The notes below the pieces were generated by a model, which saw nothing but the letters and a program-made list of their open reading frames with translations, ran no database searches and was not told the origin of the DNA. From Planctomycetota bacterium (GTDB taxonomy: Bacteria > Planctomycetota > Phycisphaerae > UBA1845): a DNA stretch of 64,000 bases. The stretch is taken from contig JAKQDH010000066.1 of the NCBI GenBank assembly GCA_029558835.1, positions 1 to 64,000 on the forward strand. Direction: 5' to 3'. Each line of letters starts with the position of its first letter. Within the stretch, counting starts at the first letter, position 1. Position numbers and translations under genes: made by a program. This document shows positions 9,805-19,363 of this stretch, piece after piece.

Positions 9805-10224
9805 CTACTGACCGAACCCCAATTGGTACGCCGCGAAGTCCTCCAGGTCCACGTCTAAGTCACCGTCGGCATCGGCGCACTCACAGTCGGGAGCGTACGC
9901 AACGCCGGGACCCCCGAGGCAACCGGCAACCGCGGGCCAGTCGTCGAGGTCCACGTTACCGTCGCCGTCGCAGTCGCCCGCCACGGCCGGGCAGGCCCCT
10001 GCCCAGAAGCCACCGACCAGCTCGAAGTCTCCGCCTGACATCACCACGACGCTCGCGTCGGGTTGACCAATGGTACCGGAAAGCTCGAAGTCCCCGCCGC
10101 TGCACCACATCACCCCCCCGCCATCGACGGTGTACCAGTCGATGTCAAAGTCCTGCATCGACACGGCACGACCCGCGGCAGCCAGGCACGCGAGGACGAC
10201 CACAAGTATTGAAAGACGTTTCAT
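9805..10224 (-). CDS. small secreted protein with dockerin-like repeats
   Basis: A 139-residue exported protein. The signal peptide is MKRLSILVVVLACLAAAGRA. A short domain with twin GGDFEL motifs (residues about 38-70: GGDFELSGTIGQPDAS, GGDFELVGGFWAG) follows. The tail has two dockerin-like calcium loops (GDCDGDGNVDLDDWPAVAGC, and CADADGDLDVDLEDF). The twin-GGDFEL, C-then-dockerin layout is a small-protein class common in planctomycetes. The start at 10224 is set by an AGGAGG site 9 bases upstream; the frame is open further but leaves the signal peptide internal. It follows the 828-residue repeat protein by 13 bases and is likely cotranscribed with it. Confidence 0.85.
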   Translation of the reverse strand: MKRLSILVVVLACLAAAGRAVSMQDFDIDWYTVDGGGVMWCSGGDFELSGTIGQPDASVVVMSGGDFELVGGFWAGACPAVAGDCDGDGNVDLDDWPAVAGCLGGPGVAYAPDCECADADGDLDVDLEDFAAYQLGFGQ

Positions 10225-10237
10225 CGCTGGCCTCCTC

Positions 10238-12724
10238 TTACTCGCGCTCAGCGCCTGTCTGCTGGCCACCGGACTCAACCGCCACGGCCGGTTTGGCGTG
10301 CAGGTGGCGGTACGTCAGCCCCAACTCGGCAGACTGGCCGCACGCCTCCGGGTGCAGGTACGTTCCGCGCTCGTCCGCGGGCTTGTCCACCTCCACGGGG
10401 ATGCGACTGGTCTCAGCCTGGGCGTCCTGACGAATACCGGTCACTTGCCACGAGACCTTCATTCCCGCCTTGCCGCCGGCGATTTCGAAGCGGTTGTCGG
10501 CGATCTCCGTAGCAATGTGCAAGTCCGGAGCGGCTCCTCCGATCGGCGTAAGCTGATAGCGGAAGTCGCGGTTGAGCGCTCCGAACCACTCAGGGAGCTG
10601 TACCCACGCGCGCCCGATCGCGTCGAGCGTGACGACGCCGTCATACACGTTTTTCATATCCGGGCTTTCGACGAAACTGTGGTAGAGATACTTGTTCGGA
10701 GGATCGAGAGGATGATCAATCACGAAACCGCCGCCGCTCTTGTACGTGTATCCCTGCACCCAGACGTCGCCGGCGAAGTAGCCAGCGTAGCCGCCGCTGC
10801 TGTAGCCGTACACGCCCGACGCGCTACCGTAGTTGACGCCGAAGAGGGCAGCCCAGTTGCTGCCGCTGGAGGAGTTGCTGTAGGCGCGCAGACCATCGCC
10901 GGTGCCGATGTTGTCAACCTCAGCGCCGCGAGCCGAGTTGTTGGTAATGCCGAAGATGCCGTTGCTGGCCCGCACGTTGAAGGTGTAGTCCCCGTTGGAG
11001 TAGAAGTTCCCCATGGTCGCGTCCGCCCAGACGAAGGCACCACGATGCTGGGCAATGCCGCCCCAGCCGGCCGCGAAGCTGTAGTCGCCCTGGGCCATGT
11101 TCTGCGCCCCACCGGGGACAACCGAGTATTCGCCGCTGGCCTCGTTGAGCCACCCGCCGCCGACGGCGCCGTAACTGCCGGTGGCGCTGTTGGAGTTGCC
11201 CCCGCCCACGGTCGCCGCCTCGGTGGCGTAGTTCCAGAGGCCCCCGCCGACGGTGGCACCCGATGCCGCAGCGGTGTTCACCGATCCGCCAGCCACCGTC
11301 GAGTGCTCGGCGCGGGCAATGTTGTGCGATCCGCCACCGACGACAGCGCAGGTCGTATCGTTCGCAGGTTCCACGTCGTTGCCGGCCCGGTTGCTCAATC
11401 CACCCGCGACGACGCAGAAATCGTCGGTCACGCGGTTCGGGTAGGCAGGTTCACCACCACCGGACACCGTTCCCCCGGTGACACCCATGGTCACGGCGTT
11501 GGACCCGCAGCCCGCCACGATGCTCGGTGCCAGAAGCCCCGCGTAGGGCGGGATGCGCAGCCCGCCGGCGTAGGGATCAGTTTCGACCCGCAACCCGCCG
11601 TAGGCGCGGACCGCGAACTCCCCGTCAGCGGAGGAGGAGAAGTCCGCCTCGGTGGAATCGGCCCAGACAAAGGCGCCCGTGTGGAGTGCCTTGGCCCGGT
11701 AGCCGGCCGCCAGGCTCCTGGCGCCGGCGGCGTCGTTGTACTCGCCGCCTGCCACTACGGCATTGGGGCCGTCGGCGTTGTTCGAGTCGCCGCCCGCGAC
11801 GACCGAGGCGGTGCCGTCCGCGCTGTTGTTGGCGCCGCCGGCGATGACGGAGTAGCTGCCGAAGGCCTGGTTTCCATAACCGCCGCCCACAGTTGCGTAG
11901 TAGTCCGCTGTCTGGCTGAGCGAACCGCCGGCAATGGTGGACCACTGGCCCCAGGCAGCGTTGCCATAGCCGCCGCCCACGCTCGACGACCAGCCAACGG
12001 CACTATTGGACCGTCCGCCGGCCACCGTGGAGGCGGCACTGGCGGCCTGGTTGTCCGCACCGCCTCCAACGGTCGCGCTTTCAGCACCGGCATGGTTGTT
12101 CGCCCCGCCGCCGATGGTGGCACCTTGCGCGCTGTACACGTCCCCGTCTTCGCTACCGGCATGGTTGCCCCATCCACCGCCGACGGCGCCGAAATGATCC
12201 GTGACCACATTGAGGTACGCGCTCTGTCCGCCGCCGGCGATCGTCGCCCCGAACGCACCGGAAGTTACGGCGTTGCCGCTGTAGCCGCCGATGAGGTTGG
12301 GGCTCATCTCGCGCTGCTGCGTCCAAAGCCCCGGCAGCGCCAGGGCATACGGCGCCGGCGTAAGCTCCTGTCGCGGCGTCAGTGTCGTGTAGCCGCCGCC
12401 GCCTGCCGGCGCGCGAACCGCAATTTGCAGCCAGCGGGAACCGCCCGTGAAGATGTCCTCACCATCGGGACCGAAGTCGAGGGCAACCGTGAACAGGCCA
12501 CCGACGACCTCGACGTCCTCCACCGACACCGTCTGGCCGATCTGCACGCCGGGCGGGGTCGTGGCGGCGTCCCACAACGTGAAGACAAAGTCCGCCGTGT
12601 TCGTCACCGGCTGCCCGTCCTGCTTGAGTTGTCCCTGGTACGTGAAAGCGTTGCCAAGCGCGGCTTGCGCAAAGGCGGGCGCGCTCAGCAGCATGCCGAT
12701 ACAGATACCGCGCGTCGCAGTCAT
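10238..12724 (-). CDS. large secreted protein with two YadA-head-like repeat blocks
   Basis: An 828-residue surface or secreted protein. The signal peptide (MTATRGICIGMLLSAPAFA) is followed by an N-terminal domain with FTYQGQLKQDGQPV...ADFVFTLWDA, a common lead-in for bacterial repeat-rich secreted proteins. Two blocks (about residues 130-385 and 395-650) of short beta-solenoid repeats of the form VGGGxxNxAxGxxSTVAGG resemble YadA/Hep_Hag heads. Each block ends with AFVWAD and NFxxNGxYxFNVRA-type sequence. The C-terminal part (about 690-828) is soluble and reads like an intramolecular chaperone or tail domain. ATG 12724 is preferred over 12730 because AAGGAGG then has a 7-base spacing. No YadA membrane anchor is seen. 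Confidence 0.8.
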   Translation of the reverse strand: MTATRGICIGMLLSAPAFAQAALGNAFTYQGQLKQDGQPVTNTADFVFTLWDAATTPPGVQIGQTVSVEDVEVVGGLFTVALDFGPDGEDIFTGGSRWLQIAVRAPAGGGGYTTLTPRQELTPAPYALALPGLWTQQREMSPNLIGGYSGNAVTSGAFGATIAGGGQSAYLNVVTDHFGAVGGGWGNHAGSEDGDVYSAQGATIGGGANNHAGAESATVGGGADNQAASAASTVAGGRSNSAVGWSSSVGGGYGNAAWGQWSTIAGGSLSQTADYYATVGGGYGNQAFGSYSVIAGGANNSADGTASVVAGGDSNNADGPNAVVAGGEYNDAAGARSLAAGYRAKALHTGAFVWADSTEADFSSSADGEFAVRAYGGLRVETDPYAGGLRIPPYAGLLAPSIVAGCGSNAVTMGVTGGTVSGGGEPAYPNRVTDDFCVVAGGLSNRAGNDVEPANDTTCAVVGGGSHNIARAEHSTVAGGSVNTAAASGATVGGGLWNYATEAATVGGGNSNSATGSYGAVGGGWLNEASGEYSVVPGGAQNMAQGDYSFAAGWGGIAQHRGAFVWADATMGNFYSNGDYTFNVRASNGIFGITNNSARGAEVDNIGTGDGLRAYSNSSSGSNWAALFGVNYGSASGVYGYSSGGYAGYFAGDVWVQGYTYKSGGGFVIDHPLDPPNKYLYHSFVESPDMKNVYDGVVTLDAIGRAWVQLPEWFGALNRDFRYQLTPIGGAAPDLHIATEIADNRFEIAGGKAGMKVSWQVTGIRQDAQAETSRIPVEVDKPADERGTYLHPEACGQSAELGLTYRHLHAKPAVAVESGGQQTGAERE

Positions 12725-13121
12725 GAGCATTCCTCCTTAGATGAACTGAAACTGAGAAGGTGGATTGTTCCGGTTGGCGAAGTGCTTCCCGACAAGCTGC
12801 CGTGCCCAGTCGGTACGATGCCCGACCGGATCTACAAGAGCGGTCCCGCGCCCGGCACGAAGCCGGGAGTCGCACTCGTCTCCATTGAGCATACCGAAAC
12901 GCGGCGGTCAAATCAAGCAGTGGCGCGGGTTGTGAGGCCGCCACGGCGCAAGCTGATGCGCCCCATGGCTTTGCCTCCCGCTGCCCGGCGCACAGCCGCC
13001 CGGTTGACCCGCACGGCCGCAGCCGCTGGGAAGTCGATGACCGGTGAGGATGCCGCCGACACCCGGTGCCGTCGAGCCCACCCCGCCGTGCGGAGAGAGA
13101 CAGGATGTAGGCCGGCGCCTG
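12725..13121. other. intergenic, no gene recognised
   Basis: About 400 bases between the start of the repeat protein and the stop of the RluA-type gene, both on the minus strand. It should hold the promoter for the repeat protein. The only structure seen is a short palindromic patch near 13105-13135 (GGCCGGCGCCTGTCACCGGCC) close to the RluA stop. Confidence 0.5.
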
Positions 13122-13862
13122 TCACCGGCCGTGACGCCGAAGCTGCTTCAAGGCGAACTGCAGGTCGTCGGGCAAGCGAGACTCAATGGTCAACGGCCCA
13201 TGCGTGACAGGATGGTCGAGCGTAAGGCTCTGAGCGTGCAGGGCCAGACGGCTGAGCAGGGGCGGCTCGGGGTCATCACTGCGCCGCTTGTAGCCGCGTT
13301 TGAAATCCGAGAGGAACAAGGGGCGGCCATCGCCGTAGAGGGCATCCCCCACAACAGGGCAGCCAAGGTGAGCGAGGTGCACGCGGACCTGGTGCGTGCG
13401 GCCGGTTTTCGGAAACGCGCGCAGCAGGGCGTGGCCACATGCCCAACTCTCCACCACCTCGACCACCGTCTCGCTGGGCTTGCCCTCGGGCGTGGCACAC
13501 ATCCGGCCGGGTCGCTGCGGGTCCGCAGCAAGTGCCGCAGTAATCGCGATAGGCGAGTTCTCCGGGCAACCACGGGTCAGAGCCACGTAGCGTTTCTCAA
13601 CCCGATGCATCTCAAACAGGTCGGTCAGAGCCGTCAGTGTGTCCTTGGTTTTCGCGCACAGCAGCACCCCGCTGGTGTCGCGGTCGAGGCGGTGGACGTT
13701 GAACCACTCCGGCGACCCGCATCGGTGCACGAGGTCCATAAGACAGACGGCGTCCGCATCCCAGCGGTCCGGCACGACCCGCAGACCGCTGGGCTTGTCG
13801 AACGCGGTCAGCGTCTCGTCCTCGTACAAGACGGGCGGCAGGCATGCGGTGGACCGCGCCAT
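13122..13862 (-). CDS. RluA-family pseudouridine synthase
   Basis: This 246-residue enzyme isomerises uridine to pseudouridine in rRNA or tRNA. The catalytic motif HRLDRDTSGVLLCAKT (Asp at about residue 60) is the RluA/RsuA signature. FDKPSGLRVVPDR near the N-terminus and GRTHQVRVHLAHLGCPVVGDALYG near the C-terminus complete the PseudoU_synth_2 fold. There is no S4 RNA-binding domain at the N-terminus, so it resembles the short RluA/TruC-type members. The exact RNA site cannot be told. No strong ribosome site is visible before ATG 13862. Confidence 0.92.
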   Translation of the reverse strand: MARSTACLPPVLYEDETLTAFDKPSGLRVVPDRWDADAVCLMDLVHRCGSPEWFNVHRLDRDTSGVLLCAKTKDTLTALTDLFEMHRVEKRYVALTRGCPENSPIAITAALAADPQRPGRMCATPEGKPSETVVEVVESWACGHALLRAFPKTGRTHQVRVHLAHLGCPVVGDALYGDGRPLFLSDFKRGYKRRSDDPEPPLLSRLALHAQSLTLDHPVTHGPLTIESRLPDDLQFALKQLRRHGR

Positions 13863-13932
13863 GGGAACCTACACAACGGGAGGCACGAATCGCGCACGCC
13901 AACCGGTGGCCGCGGACGCGACCCGCTGAGTC

Positions 13933-15390
13933 TTAACCGCCCGTGAAAACGAGCTCGAAGCCCGCGAAATCCTTAAGGTCCACGTCAGTATCCGCGTCGA
14001 GATCGGCCCGCGCGAAGTCGCTCCCGTCGCATCCGGGCGGCGGCGTGCTGACCTGGGGCCCCGCCAGGCACATGGCGAAGATCGCGAAATCGTCTGCATC
14101 GACGTCCTCGTCGCCGTCCAGGTCGCCCGGCACGACCGGCGGCTGTGCGTAGAAGACGACCACGCAAGGCTGCCCCGAGTAGCCGATCACCAGGTCCGGC
14201 CAATGATCGCCGTTGATGTCTCCGAAAGCGATGGCCGTCCCCACCGCCGCTGAGCCGTACGTCCAGGAGGCCGTCGCCGACAGAACGCCGTTGTCGTTCA
14301 GATAGATGTGCGTCTGCCCGTTGGAGAAGTGGACCTCAGCCAGGTCCTCATCGCCGTCACGGTCCACATCGAGGAAGCGCAGCTCGCTGTGCCCGAAGTA
14401 CGCGCCGCTCGCCGACCAGGTGAGTGACAGGACACCGCCGTTGTTGCCGTACAGCAGCGTCGGGTCGTGTCCCAGCGCCAGGTCCGGCCAGCCGTTGTGG
14501 TCCACATCCGCCCAGGCAACGCCCTTGTCCGTGTCGTCGTCGCCCGTGGTCCAGACTGGCGTGGTCTGCAGGCTGCCGCTGACATTCTTGTAGATGCCGC
14601 TCTCGAAGTTGGCCCACTTAGAGACGGCCAGGTCCTCCCAGCCGTCGCCATCGTAGTCCGCGAAGTCCAGGAAGTTCTGGATCGACGTCTCCGCCGACTG
14701 CCAGGTGGGCACGGTGGGCAGCGTGCCGCCGTTATTGCGGAAGGCGAACATCGGGCGATAGGGGTCGCTCGTGGAGTTGCCCTGGTTGGCAGTCACGACA
14801 TCCAGGTCGTTGTCATGATCGAAGTCGAACAGGATCGCGTAGTTGTTCCAGGCGTTGCCGGGTTCCTGACTGTACCAGCCGGGTGTGGTGCTGGGCCCCG
14901 TGGGGCTGCCCCAGTAGATGACCGACGGCGACATGCCGTAGCCGCCGTTGGCCGCGAAGATGTCGGGGTAGCCGTCGCCGTTGATGTCGCCGACCTGGAT
15001 GTCACCCGTGGAGACTTCGTCCGTGGACACCCAGGACGGGCTCGCCTCGAGAGCGCCGCCCGTGTTGTAGTAGATCAGATTCTCCCAGTCCGGGTACGGC
15101 GGGTAACTCTGCGACGAGTAACAGCCGACGACGACGTCCGCCCAGCCGTCGCCGTTCAGGTCGGCCACTTGCAGCGCACCGACCTGCATACGCAGCGTGT
15201 TCTGCCAGCTCGGCGCGGTGCCGTAGAGCACACCACGGCCGGTGGCGATCACTTGCGCCCCGACGTCTGCGTCGCCGAGCACGACGACTTCCTGGCCGTC
15301 GTCGGACGCCTCAATGCGTTCTTGCGCGCCGGCGGGCGGGGCCAGGGCCAGACAGAAACCGACGGTCAGAATGAACTGAATGCGCTGCAT
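13933..15390 (-). CDS. secreted FG-GAP/VCBS beta-propeller protein with dockerin-like tail
   Basis: A 485-residue exported protein. The signal peptide is MQRIQFILTVGFCLALAPPAGAQ. At least six FG-GAP/VCBS repeats (VADLNGDGWADVVVG, VGDINGDGYPDIF, FADYDGDGWEDLAVS, WADVDHNGWPDLALG, FLDVDRDGDEDLAEV, FGDINGDHWPDLVIG) would form an integrin-alpha-like propeller with calcium-binding loops. The tail carries two dockerin-like loops (GDLDGDEDVDADDFAIFAMC and ADLDADTDVDLKDF). The role is unknown; such proteins are usually extracellular adhesion or matrix proteins. Two flanking genes are also minus-strand but spacing does not suggest an operon. Confidence 0.9.
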   Translation of the reverse strand: MQRIQFILTVGFCLALAPPAGAQERIEASDDGQEVVVLGDADVGAQVIATGRGVLYGTAPSWQNTLRMQVGALQVADLNGDGWADVVVGCYSSQSYPPYPDWENLIYYNTGGALEASPSWVSTDEVSTGDIQVGDINGDGYPDIFAANGGYGMSPSVIYWGSPTGPSTTPGWYSQEPGNAWNNYAILFDFDHDNDLDVVTANQGNSTSDPYRPMFAFRNNGGTLPTVPTWQSAETSIQNFLDFADYDGDGWEDLAVSKWANFESGIYKNVSGSLQTTPVWTTGDDDTDKGVAWADVDHNGWPDLALGHDPTLLYGNNGGVLSLTWSASGAYFGHSELRFLDVDRDGDEDLAEVHFSNGQTHIYLNDNGVLSATASWTYGSAAVGTAIAFGDINGDHWPDLVIGYSGQPCVVVFYAQPPVVPGDLDGDEDVDADDFAIFAMCLAGPQVSTPPPGCDGSDFARADLDADTDVDLKDFAGFELVFTGG

Positions 15391-15785
15391 GGCTTTTCCC
15401 TGACAGGACTCCCTGATGACCGAGAAGCTGCATTATACCGCCGTGCCCGGTCGCAGACAATACCGGCGCGCGACCCACGCCCGCTCCGGCGTGCCCTCCA
15501 GTTCATGGTGTGCGTAAGAGGTTGTCGGGCCGAGTCACCGTGCGCGATTCGGCGCCGGAGATCCGAACTGCGGTCGTGAGGGAGCGGCCGAACCACACCA
15601 CCGCTGGCGCGTGCTCGCGCACAGCCAGGCAGGCAGGCACGGCGTAGCCGCCGGGCCCGGCCCCGAGCAACGCGGCGAGCGAGGCTCTCGACTAAGCCAG
15701 TGACGATGCCCGGAGGCGCAGTTGGCAGGAAGGCACCATTCGGTCACAATGCACCACGTCGACCGTCCGAATCGGGAGGTGAATC
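15391..15785. other. intergenic region between divergent genes, no feature recognised
   Basis: 395 bases between the start of the FG-GAP gene and the start of the DUF2891 gene. Promoters for both should be here. A GGAGGT ribosome site ends the region just before 15786. I see no repeat or RNA. Confidence 0.5.
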
Positions 15786-16910
15786 ATGCGGCGAACGCTC
15801 ACCAGCGGGAAGATGCTCGGCGGTGTTTCAGCCTTGCTCTTGTACTGCGTCGGGGCAATGGCGCAGCCGACAAACCCGGGTTCACACCACGCTGACCTGG
15901 ACGTGACTACAGTGGCCCGCTTCGCGGAGTTGGCCCTGACCTGCGTTCATCGGGAGTACCCCAACAAGATATCGCACGTGCTCAACTCGGCCGAGGATGC
16001 CAGGCCGCCGCGGGAGCTGACGCCGGTGTTCTGTGGGTGCTTCGACTGGCACTCGGCCGTGCATGGACACTGGCTGCTCGTACGGCTCTGCCGCACCTAT
16101 CCCCAGGCCCCTTTCGTCGCTCAGGCCCGGGCCGCGCTCGCCGAGAGCTTCACGCCCGACAAGGTGGCCGTGGAGGTCGCGTACATCAACGGCCCGGGAC
16201 GCAGCACCTTTGAGCGACCTTACGGACTCGCGTGGCTGCTGCAGCTCGGTGCTGAACTGCACGAATGGGATGATCCGCAGGCCCGCCAATGGGCGGCCAC
16301 TCTCGAACCGCTGGAACAGGAGGCGGCCCGGCGTTTCCAGGCCTGGCTGCCGAAACTGTCGCACCCCGTGCGTACCGGCGAGCATACGCAGACCGCGTTC
16401 GCGCTGGGTCTCGTGCTGGACTGGGCGCGCAGCCGCGGCGACGCCGATATGGGCATGCTGGTGTCCAGCCGGGCACGCGATTACTTCCTGGCCGACCGCG
16501 GCGCGAGCCTGCGTTTCGAGCCGGGCGGCGAGGACTTCCTCTCGCCGGTCCTGGCCGAGGCGGACGTCATGCGCCGCGTGTTGCCGCCGGCGGAGTTTGC
16601 GACGTGGCTTACGGGTTTTCTGCCCGAGGTGCCAACGGGTGGATCTGCGAACTGGCTGCGACCCGGCGTGGTCACCGATCGCGCCGATGGCAAGCTCGTG
16701 CACCTGGACGGCCTGAATCTCTCGCGCGCCTGGATGCTCGAAGGGATCATGGCGGGCTTGCCGGCGAACGATCCGCGTCTGCCCGCGTTACGGGCGGCCG
16801 CCGGCGAGCACCGCCGAGCCGGGTTGGAGGCTCTCACCGGGCAGCAGTACGAGGGCGGCCACTGGCTCGGCAGCTTCGCTACGTACCTCGTGACCCGGCG
16901 GGGGCTATGA
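15786..16910 (+). CDS. DUF2891 protein, secreted
   Basis: A 374-residue protein of the DUF2891 family, whose function is unknown. The signal peptide is MRRTLTSGKMLGGVSALLLYCVGAMA. The family block is clear: FAELALTCVHREYPNKISHV, then CGCFDWHSAVHGHWLLVRLCR, and later ERPYGLAWLLQLGAELHEW and GEDFLSPVLAEADVMRRVL. The FDWHSxVHGHW motif and alpha/alpha-barrel-like helices resemble carbohydrate-active (alpha/alpha)6 proteins, but that is an inference. The start is well fixed by GGAGGT 7 bases upstream of ATG. It stands alone. Confidence 0.9.
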   Translation: MRRTLTSGKMLGGVSALLLYCVGAMAQPTNPGSHHADLDVTTVARFAELALTCVHREYPNKISHVLNSAEDARPPRELTPVFCGCFDWHSAVHGHWLLVRLCRTYPQAPFVAQARAALAESFTPDKVAVEVAYINGPGRSTFERPYGLAWLLQLGAELHEWDDPQARQWAATLEPLEQEAARRFQAWLPKLSHPVRTGEHTQTAFALGLVLDWARSRGDADMGMLVSSRARDYFLADRGASLRFEPGGEDFLSPVLAEADVMRRVLPPAEFATWLTGFLPEVPTGGSANWLRPGVVTDRADGKLVHLDGLNLSRAWMLEGIMAGLPANDPRLPALRAAAGEHRRAGLEALTGQQYEGGHWLGSFATYLVTRRGL

Positions 16911-17412
16911 CAAGAGCACGCACCGGATCGGCTGGCGGAATACAGTCGTCATGGTGCCCTGCCGCACCCGGAGACCATGAGCAGCCACTTGGCGTCGTCA
17001 GCCCGCACTGACGAGGACTCCGACTTCTCACGGCAGAAAGGGGCAACGCCGACCGTCCCGCCGGCCACGTTCTGCCCGGCTCTGGAAGGGCCGAAGTCGG
17101 CAGCCAGGGGTGTCGACCCCTGGGAAGAGGCCGGCTCCATTCCCGTCCCCCGCCCCGGCCGGGCGGCGGAGATACCAAGAGAGCGCTGGACCGCGATCCC
17201 CAGGGTTGCCACCCGGGGCTAACGACTTCGACCCCTCCGGGGTCGCACCAGCGGTTTCGTCAGCCCATGCTGACGAGGACCACGACGTCCCCAAGCAGAA
17301 GGAAGACAGCAGAATGCAGAAAGGTCCTCCGTGCTCTCCGCTTTCTGAATTCTGACTTCTACATTCGTGGTCGGTTCGCGATCGCGGCTCGGGTGCGCCT
17401 GCGATTTCTGTT
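16911..17412. other. intergenic region rich in short palindromes
   Basis: Several small inverted repeats stand between the DUF2891 stop and the rsmH stop. Two matching 24-bp palindromes of the form CGTCAGCCCxxxCTGACGAGG occur near 16995-17020 and 17260-17283. There is also a CCCCTGG-type pair around the words 'GTCGACCCC' and a GACCCCTCCGGGGTCG hairpin near 17230-17247. The segment near 17340-17360 (CTGAATTCTGACTTCTAC) is AT-richer low-complexity sequence. No gene is supported. Confidence 0.55.
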
Positions 17413-18555
17413 TCACCCGCGCGTCCGGCGTGCCCAGCGAAACAGGGCCGAACGGCTGCGGGGGTTCGACGCCACTTCGTGCGGCGTGGGACGGATCGGC
17501 TCGTCCGCCGTCGCGTACACGCCTTCCTCCAAACCACATCGGAACGCTTCCGCCACCCGCCGATCCTCACCCGAATGGAAGGAGATGATGCCGATTCGTC
17601 CCTCCGGCCGCAGACAGTAGGGAGCAACACGCAGCAACTGTTCCAACGCGTGCAGTTCGTCGTTGACGAGGATCCGCAAGGCTTGAAAAGTCCGCGCCGC
17701 CGGGTGCAGGGCAGTGGGCTGGTCGGCACGTTGCCGGCGCCACGCCTCTTGGGTAAGCCCCTTGGCCCGCAGCACCAGGCCTACCAGTTGCCGCGTACGC
17801 GTCAGCGGTGCGCGTCCTCGCCCGGTCATGACCAGTCGCGCGATGCGCTCATGGTCCGGCTCGTCGGCCAGTTCCCAAAGAGCGGCCGACAACTCGTCTT
17901 CGGCGAGCGACGCCAGGAGGTCAGCGGCGGTACGGCCGGCGCGTTCGTCCATGCGCATGTCCAGGGGTCCATCATGCTTGAAGCCGAAACCCCGGCGCGG
18001 GTCGTCAAGCTGCATGCTCGACACGCCAAGGTCGGCGAAGACCACGTCGAAACCGGTCAGTCCCTCGCTACGAAGCACCTTACCCAGGCCTGCGAAGTGA
18101 CAGCGATGCAGGCTGACGAGCGCTGCGGTCACAGGGCCCGCCGCGGCGTCCGGGGATTCCGGCCCCCGCACCGCAAGCCCGGCCTGTTTCAGCCGGCGGG
18201 CAGTGGCCCAGAGTTGCTCGCCGTCCACGTCCAGACCGACCAGGCGTCCGGCCGGCCCGATCCGCTGAAGAAACTCCGACGCGTGCCCCCCGGAGCCCAG
18301 CGTGCAGTCGGCGACGAGTTCCCCCGCCGCCGGCGCGAGGGCCGAGATGATCTCGTCCACCAACACCGGCACGTGCGTCCCCGCGGGCGTACGTCCCTGC
18401 GCGCGCACGTGGGCCTGCATGCCCGGGTAGTCGTCGGGCTGCAGCTCCTTGTAGCGCTGCTCATAACGACGCGGGTGGGTGCCCGAGTATCGTCGCCGCC
18501 GCGGGCGGGGATGCTCCGCCGCAGAGTCTTCCGGTTGCGGGGGTTCGCCGGCCAT
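17413..18555 (-). CDS. rsmH: 16S rRNA (cytosine(1402)-N(4))-methyltransferase RsmH
   Basis: This 380-residue SAM-dependent enzyme methylates N4 of C1402 in 16S rRNA. HVPVLVDEII, then DCTLGSGGHASEFLQRIGP (SAM-binding loop), FADLGVSSMQLDDPRRGFGF, DGPLDMRMD, LHPAARTFQALRILVNDEL and IISFHSGEDRRVAEAF are all RsmH signatures. It is longer than the typical 310 because of about 60 basic, Tyr-rich residues (RRRRYSGTHPRRYEQRYKEL) before the catalytic domain; similar extensions occur in planctomycete RsmH. ATG 18555 is chosen because the sequence further up is Arg/Gly-rich without motif. It is not next to ftsL/ftsI, so the usual cell-division cluster is broken up here. Confidence 0.96.
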   Translation of the reverse strand: MAGEPPQPEDSAAEHPRPRRRRYSGTHPRRYEQRYKELQPDDYPGMQAHVRAQGRTPAGTHVPVLVDEIISALAPAAGELVADCTLGSGGHASEFLQRIGPAGRLVGLDVDGEQLWATARRLKQAGLAVRGPESPDAAAGPVTAALVSLHRCHFAGLGKVLRSEGLTGFDVVFADLGVSSMQLDDPRRGFGFKHDGPLDMRMDERAGRTAADLLASLAEDELSAALWELADEPDHERIARLVMTGRGRAPLTRTRQLVGLVLRAKGLTQEAWRRQRADQPTALHPAARTFQALRILVNDELHALEQLLRVAPYCLRPEGRIGIISFHSGEDRRVAEAFRCGLEEGVYATADEPIRPTPHEVASNPRSRSALFRWARRTRG

Positions 18556-18805
18556 CACGAGTCGGATTCTACGTCGTCCAGACCGCCGCGACACCCTGGG
18601 GCGACGTGCGGTGTCGGCACATCCCCCAGGGGCGCGTCCACCCGCGGAAGTGGCGTCCCTGCGACGAGCCACTCGGCCGCCTCCCTTACGCCCGAAGCGT
18701 GTCTCCCGCGCCGGCGCCTGGCGTTTGGCTTATCGACCGGTTAGACTCTGACCGATGTAGAAGCTACGTTGTGGAGGCCCGTGTCCCGCTCGCCAGGAGG
18801 CTACC

Positions 18806-19162
18806 ATGACCACGCAGCAGCTTTCGAAGTACGTGCAGGACGGCCCGATCCGCCAACTCATCTGTCCGGACATCGAGGAACCGCTGCCCACGACGCCCGC
18901 GTCGCCCGAACGCCGTGCCGGTTACCGCTACGCTCGCCACCTGCCCGGCACAATGACGATCGGCAAGGCAGACCACCGCGTCACCTGCCTCGACATCGGG
19001 TATGGCGGGGCGAGGGTGATAACGTCCGGGTGCCTGCAAGTGGCCCCCGGTACGCCTGCGGAACTGCGGATCACGCTCGGCCAGCGGTCCTACCGTGACC
19101 GCTTTGCCGTGGTCCAGGCGGAGCCGGTTGCGGACGGCACGGCCGTGCACTTGGCACTGTAG
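18806..19162 (+). CDS. PilZ-like domain protein
   Basis: A 118-residue cytoplasmic protein. RRAGYRYAR... supplies an RxxxR pair (R-A-G-Y-R) and CLDIGYGGARV stands where PilZ has [DN]xSxxG; here the Ser is Gly, so c-di-GMP binding is uncertain. The rest (APGTPAELRITLG...FAVVQAEPVADGTAVHLAL) fits the PilZ beta-barrel. GGAGG stands 7 bases upstream of ATG 18806. It is a single gene between rsmH and a dockerin protein on the opposite strand. A divergent or non-binding PilZ domain is the best call. Confidence 0.7.
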   Translation: MTTQQLSKYVQDGPIRQLICPDIEEPLPTTPASPERRAGYRYARHLPGTMTIGKADHRVTCLDIGYGGARVITSGCLQVAPGTPAELRITLGQRSYRDRFAVVQAEPVADGTAVHLAL

Positions 19163-19363
19163 CCGTGCCGGGCACGTGGTCAGGCCAGGGTCCGCCCCAC
19201 CACGAAGCACGCTGCGGAGGCGCTTTCGCCGCCGCACGCGCCAGGTGACGCCCGTCCTCGCTCGACGCGCGGACTGCGGCGGTTCAGCCTCAATCAGCCC
19301 GGAGCCTCTGCACTGCGGCGGTTGCTGAAGCCACCCGCACCACTCGGCAGCCCCCGGCCCCAC

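Noticed and set aside
10070-13207. Plus-strand open frame of about 1045 codons opposite the YadA-head-like gene
   Set aside because: Low-complexity antisense of the Gly-rich repeats; no signal, no start site and no motif, while the minus-strand frame has signal peptide and repeats.
17413-18744. Plus-strand frame opposite rsmH
   Set aside because: Antisense of a conserved enzyme and without motif.
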